Shown piece by piece: positions 60,762 through 64,000 of a DNA stretch of 64,000 nucleotides; the stretch's first letter is position 1, and each line of letters starts with the position of its first letter. The notes beneath the pieces were generated by a model that made no database searches, was not told the origin of the DNA, and was given only the letters and a program-made list of their open reading frames with translations. The stretch comes from an uncultured Castellaniella sp. (GTDB taxonomy: Bacteria > Pseudomonadota > Gammaproteobacteria > Burkholderiales > Burkholderiaceae_B), in the NCBI RefSeq assembly GCF_937988725.1, contig NZ_CALKHS010000003.1, positions 310,001-374,000 on the forward strand, written 5' to 3'. Position numbers and translations under genes: made by a program.

Positions 60762-61763
60762 TCAGCAGGCTTCGATCAGCGGCCCGCGCAGGGCGGCGAT
60801 GCCGTGGGCGCCGTTGCGCCGCGCGGCTTCCTGGGTATCCAGGGACTGCCCGCCGATGGCGAAGACCGGCCGGCCGGCCGTCGCGGCCAGCGTGCGGAAC
60901 CGTTCCCAGCCCAGAGGCTCGGCGTCCGGGTGGCTGTCGGTCGCATGCACGTGGCCCAGCACCACGAAATCGGCCTGCAGTTCCCGGGCGATCGCGATGC
61001 CCTGCTCGTCGTGCGCCGAGACCCCCAGCCAGCCGGGCGGGCGCGTGTCCTGCTGCAGGACGCGCACGGCGTCGGCGGCGCGCAGCTGCACGCCGTCGGC
61101 CTGCGACCACCAGGCGTGCGGGTGGCAGCTGTTGATCAGGCACCGGGCGCCTTGCTGGCGGCACAGCGCCAGGGTGGCCTGGAAGGCGGCCTGCAGGCTG
61201 TCGGCGTCTCCGGCCCAGCCGGGCTCGCGGAACTGCACCAGTTGCAGGCCGCCCAGCAGTTCCTGGCGCAGCCTGGCCAGCCAGCCTTCGATATGGTCGG
61301 GATGGCCGATGCGGCTGATGCGGTAGCGGGTGGGCAGGCGCAGCCAGCGCAGCGGCGGCGCGGCGGCCGGCAGCAGCGAACCGCCGCCCGGCGCGATCGG
61401 ATGTTCCGATTCGTCCAGGCGGACGTCCCAGGGGTCCACCCAGTCCAGCGCCTGATTTTCGCGGCCGTGAGGTTCCCCGTCCCAGGCCGTGACCTGGCAG
61501 AAGGCCAGTTCGACGATGGACTTGGGATATTCATGCACGTACACCACCCAGGGATAGACGCGGGTGACGCGGATGCCCAGCTCTTCGTCCAGTTCGCGGA
61601 TCAGGGCCTGTTCGACGGTTTCGCCGGCCTCGATCTTGCCGCCCGGGAATTCCCACCAACCCGACCAGGCCTTGCCTTCGGGGCGCTGGCCCAGCAGCAG
61701 CCGGCCCCGGGCGTCGAGAATCAGGCCGGCGGCCACGCGTACATAGGGTTTTGGATCAGTCAT
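60762..61763 (-). CDS. Nudix hydrolase fused to a ThiE-like domain
   Basis: A 333-residue two-domain protein. Nudix (MutT-like) domain in about 1-130 with box GGKIEAGETVEQALIRELDEELGI intact, so 8-oxo-dGTP or related nucleotides may be cleaned. The second domain (about 145-333) resembles thiamine phosphate synthase (LQLVQFREPGW, CLINSCHPHAWWSQADGVQLRAADA, GVSAHDEQGIAIARELQADFVVLGHV, PVFAIGGQS), with HxxD-like catalytic context altered. The fusion is known in proteobacterial MutT proteins; the ThiE part may be inactive. Confidence 0.85.
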   Translation of the reverse strand: MTDPKPYVRVAAGLILDARGRLLLGQRPEGKAWSGWWEFPGGKIEAGETVEQALIRELDEELGIRVTRVYPWVVYVHEYPKSIVELAFCQVTAWDGEPHGRENQALDWVDPWDVRLDESEHPIAPGGGSLLPAAAPPLRWLRLPTRYRISRIGHPDHIEGWLARLRQELLGGLQLVQFREPGWAGDADSLQAAFQATLALCRQQGARCLINSCHPHAWWSQADGVQLRAADAVRVLQQDTRPPGWLGVSAHDEQGIAIARELQADFVVLGHVHATDSHPDAEPLGWERFRTLAATAGRPVFAIGGQSLDTQEAARRNGAHGIAALRGPLIEAC

Positions 61764-61806
61764 GGCGAATCAGGGACAGAGGTTTCAGTGGGCGGCCGGG
61801 GCGGCG

Positions 61807-62673
61807 TCAGACATGGCGGGCCGCCCAGTCGCGGGCGAACTGCCGGGCGACCCGGCCCGAGCGCGAGCCGCGCTCCAGCGCCCATTGCAGGGCTTCGGGA
61901 CGGGACGCGTCGATTTGTTCGGCCGTGCAGCCGTGGAACGCCAGCCAATGGTTGACGATGTCCAGGTAGTCGTTCTGCGCGAAGGGGTAGAACGACAGCC
62001 ACAGGCCGAAGCGTTCCGACAGGGAGATCTTTTCTTCCACGGTTTCGCCGGGATGGATTTCGCCGTCGGGCTGGTGCTGGGCTTCCAGGTTCTCGTGCAT
62101 GTATTCCGGCATCAGGTGGCGCCGGTTGGACGTCGCGTAGATCAGCAGATTGTCGCCGGGCGAGGCCACCGAGCCGTCCAGGGCGGATTTCAGGGCCTTG
62201 TAGCCGGCCTCGCCTTCCTCGAAGGACAGGTCGTCGCAAAAGACGATGTAGCGTTCCGGCCGGTCGGAAATCAGTTCGATGATCTGGCCCAGGTCGCCCA
62301 GGTCGGACTTGTCGATCTCGATCAGGCGCAGGCCCTGGCCGGCATGGGCATCCAGCAGGGCGCGGACCAGGGAGCTCTTGCCCGTGCCGCGCGCGCCGGT
62401 CATCAGCACGTTGTTGGCGGGTTTGCCCTGCAGGAAGGCCAGGGTATTGCGTTCCAGCGTGGTCTTCTGACGTTCGACGTGCTGCAGGTCGTCCAGGCGG
62501 ATGGGCGCGATGCGGTGGACGGCGTCCAGCCAGCCGCGCGCGCCGCGCCGCTGCCAGCGGTAGGCATGAGCGCTCCAGTCGATGGCGGGCGGCGCGGGCG
62601 GCAGCCAGGCCTCGATCTGGGCGAGCACGCCCATCGCGCGGTCCATGAGTGCCTGCAATTGTGGGTCAGCCAC
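61807..62673 (-). CDS. DUF815 AAA-type ATPase
   Basis: A 288-residue P-loop ATPase. Walker A GARGTGKSS, Walker B IVFCDDLSFEEGE and sensor segment LLIYATSNRRHLMPEYMHEN are typical of DUF815. The family has no established function. The start is GTG (MADPQLQALMDRAM), with AGGAG 6 nt before it; upstream frame lacks a good start. It is divergent from ispB; their promoters share 80 bp. Confidence 0.85.
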   Translation of the reverse strand: MADPQLQALMDRAMGVLAQIEAWLPPAPPAIDWSAHAYRWQRRGARGWLDAVHRIAPIRLDDLQHVERQKTTLERNTLAFLQGKPANNVLMTGARGTGKSSLVRALLDAHAGQGLRLIEIDKSDLGDLGQIIELISDRPERYIVFCDDLSFEEGEAGYKALKSALDGSVASPGDNLLIYATSNRRHLMPEYMHENLEAQHQPDGEIHPGETVEEKISLSERFGLWLSFYPFAQNDYLDIVNHWLAFHGCTAEQIDASRPEALQWALERGSRSGRVARQFARDWAARHV

Positions 62674-62701
62674 TGGGTTCTCCTGATTGTGATCCGGAAA
62701 G

Positions 62702-62707
62702 TATAAT
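62702..62707 (+). promoter_or_regulatory. -10 box of ispB
   Basis: Perfect TATAAT at about 48 bp before the TTG start of ispB; the -35 region is poor. It lies in the divergent gap to the DUF815 gene. Confidence 0.5.
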
Positions 62708-62754
62708 CTGGGTCTTTGCGGCCGGCGCCGCGCCCACCAGTATCCGGGTCCGCC

Positions 62755-63720
62755 TTGAATTTCTCCGAACTCTTCGCCCCCATTGTGTCCGACATGCAGG
62801 CGGTCGACGCCGTCATCCGCGCCCGTCTGGATTCCGAAGTCGTCCTGATCCGCACGATCGGCGATTACATCGTCGGCGCGGGCGGCAAGCGCATGCGCCC
62901 GGCCATGGTGCTGCTGGTGGCGGGCGCCCTGGGCTATCAGGGGAACAATCATCACCGCCTGGCGGCCGTGGTGGAATTCATCCATACCGCCACGCTGCTG
63001 CACGACGACGTGGTCGATGAATCCGACATGCGCCGGGGCCGCGACACGGCCAATGCCGTGTTCGGCAACGCCGCCAGCGTGCTGGTGGGCGATTACCTGT
63101 ATTCGCGGTCCTTCGAAATGATGGTCGAATCGGATTCGATGGCGGCCATGGCCGTGCTATCGGCCGCCACCACGATCATCGCGGAAGGCGAGGTCCTGCA
63201 GCTGCTGAACGTCCACGATCCGGACGTCTCCCTGGACCGCTATCTGCAGGTCGTGCGCTACAAGACCGCGAAACTCTTCGAAGCCGCCGCCCAGGTGGGA
63301 GCCATCATTTCCGGCGCCACGCCCGAACAGGAATCCGCCGCTGCGGCCTACGGCCGCCACATGGGCACGGCCTTCCAGCTGATCGACGACGTGCTGGACT
63401 ACAGCGGCGACGTGCAGGCGCTGGGCAAGAACGTGGGCGACGATCTGCGCGAAGGCAAGCCTACGCTGCCGCTGATCCGCGTGCTGGAGACGGGCTCCGC
63501 CGAACAGCGCGCCCTGATCCGCCGCGCCATCGAAACCGGCGACGCCGACTTCGAGGCCGTGGCCCGCGCCATCCACGCCACCGATGCGCTGGACTACACC
63601 CGCAAGGCCGCCCAGGCCGAAGCCGATCTGGCCCGCCAGGCGCTGTCCGCCTTCCCGAATTCCGTTTACCGCGAAACTCTGCTAAAATTCTGTGCTTTCG
63701 CGGTCGAGCGCGACCGTTGA
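62755..63720 (+). CDS. ispB: octaprenyl diphosphate synthase
   Basis: Makes the polyprenyl side chain for ubiquinone. 321 residues from a TTG giving MNFSELFAPIVSDMQ, the usual beta-proteobacterial start. First Asp-rich motif LLHDDVVDESDMRRG and second LIDDVLDYSGD are intact, with GGKRMRPAMVLL for IPP binding. Its product feeds the UbiA pathway completed by ubiE and ubiB upstream in the window. Confidence 0.94.
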   Translation: MNFSELFAPIVSDMQAVDAVIRARLDSEVVLIRTIGDYIVGAGGKRMRPAMVLLVAGALGYQGNNHHRLAAVVEFIHTATLLHDDVVDESDMRRGRDTANAVFGNAASVLVGDYLYSRSFEMMVESDSMAAMAVLSAATTIIAEGEVLQLLNVHDPDVSLDRYLQVVRYKTAKLFEAAAQVGAIISGATPEQESAAAAYGRHMGTAFQLIDDVLDYSGDVQALGKNVGDDLREGKPTLPLIRVLETGSAEQRALIRRAIETGDADFEAVARAIHATDALDYTRKAAQAEADLARQALSAFPNSVYRETLLKFCAFAVERDR

Positions 63721-63784
63721 AAATTCCCGAGAAGGGCGCGTGTGCTGGGGTTTCCCGGCTTGCCGTTCTTCGAAGCATCACCGT

Positions 63785-63861
63785 CGGGGTGTAGCTCAGC
63801 CTGGTAGAGTACTACGTTCGGGACGTAGGAGTCGCATGTTCGAATCATGTCACCCCGACCA
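63785..63861 (+). tRNA. tRNA-Pro (anticodon CGG)
   Basis: 77-nt cloverleaf with encoded CCA: acceptor CGGGGTG/CACCCCG, D-arm GCTCAGCCTGGTAGAGT, anticodon arm CTACG-TTCGGGA-CGTAG (anticodon CGG), and T-arm GCATG-TTCGAAT-CATGT. Reads CCG proline codons. A strong terminator follows within 10 bp. Confidence 0.95.
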
Positions 63862-63867
63862 CCATTC

Positions 63868-63906
63868 AAAAAGCCGGATCACGCGTTTCGCTGATCCGGC
63901 TTTTTT
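63868..63906 (+). terminator. intrinsic terminator after tRNA-Pro
   Basis: AAAAAGCCGGATCA pairs with TGATCCGGCTTTTT around a 10-nt loop, followed by six T. Works in both directions. Confidence 0.93.
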
Positions 63907-63939
63907 CATGGCCCTGGTCCGTAAGCGGAGGATGGGCGT

Positions 63940-64000
63940 TCATCGTGTTCCTGCCGTCAGCCGCAGCAGCGCGGCATCGGCGCCGTCCTGGATGATCCAG
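63940..64000 (-). CDS. 3' end of an unidentified minus-strand gene
   Basis: The last 60 bp read as an open C-terminus WIIQDGADAALLRLTAGTR followed by TGA, running off the right edge. Amino-acid composition is protein-like, but 19 residues are too few to name a family, and reading past the edge is needed. Confidence 0.35.
   Translation of the reverse strand, partial: WIIQDGADAALLRLTAGTR

Overview
The window is about 64 kb of GC-rich DNA (mid-60s percent by eye) with dense, mostly chromosomal housekeeping genes. Several gene neighbourhoods (kdsC-kdsD next to apt; phoB-phoR; ubiE - Tim44-like - ubiJ - ubiB; DUF3460-scpA-panC; prepilin peptidase-coaE-zapD; MutT/ThiE fusion - DUF815 ATPase - ispB - tRNA-Pro) are typical of Burkholderiales. 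The protein sequences look like the Alcaligenaceae (Bordetella/Castellaniella/Achromobacter group). This placement is an inference from gene order and remembered family sequences, not from a search.

Layout. 1-1.9 kb: KDO pathway genes kdsC (cut by the left edge) and kdsD, divergent from apt. 1.9-5.8 kb: a 1310-residue flavin/iron-sulfur 2-hydroxyacid dehydrogenase-like protein. 5.9-11.2 kb: a minus-strand signalling operon: MASE1-GGDEF joined in one reading frame to an OmpR-type response regulator, then a LysM-FecR surface protein, then a CHASE2 histidine kinase. 11.4-18.7 kb: a DedA-like membrane protein, then dadA, a LysR regulator, a divergent GltIJKL-type amino-acid ABC transporter and a D-alanine-aminotransferase-like enzyme, which together suggest a D-amino-acid uptake and degradation locus. 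18.7-24 kb: a membrane diguanylate cyclase, ilvA and phoBR. 24-29 kb: the ubiquinone cluster ending in an ADP-heptose synthase domain gene. 29-31.7 kb: a Pcm-like methyltransferase, thiD and thiG.

31.9-35.8 kb holds a three-gene operon (lipoprotein, TolA-like periplasmic protein, membrane-anchored protein) of unknown function, with lower GC and different codon use than its neighbours. 35.9-38.9 kb is a btuB-btuF vitamin B12 uptake operon under a clear cobalamin riboswitch. 39-40.2 kb is a small accessory patch: a MazF-type toxin with a DUF3018 antitoxin, an unlisted 52-residue protein behind a strong promoter with a palindromic operator-like site, and a 105-bp element with 28-bp perfect inverted arms. 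metH follows, then an XRE regulator facing an MFS exporter. 46-51.7 kb is scpA, panC, a small LuxR-type regulator, a lipoprotein, a shortened prepilin peptidase, coaE and zapD. 51.7-60.7 kb is a complete MdtABC/MuxABC-type tripartite efflux operon with two RND pumps and its outer-membrane channel. The window ends with a Nudix-ThiE fusion, a DUF815 ATPase, ispB, a tRNA-Pro(CGG) with terminator, and the 3' tip of another minus-strand gene.

The most unusual items are the cyclase-regulator single frame in the 6-11 kb operon, the unknown 31.9-35.8 kb operon, two fold-back elements (26.05-26.21 and 40.08-40.18 kb), and the 52-residue gene with its operator-like palindrome. No CRISPR array, transposase, integrase or rRNA gene was seen.
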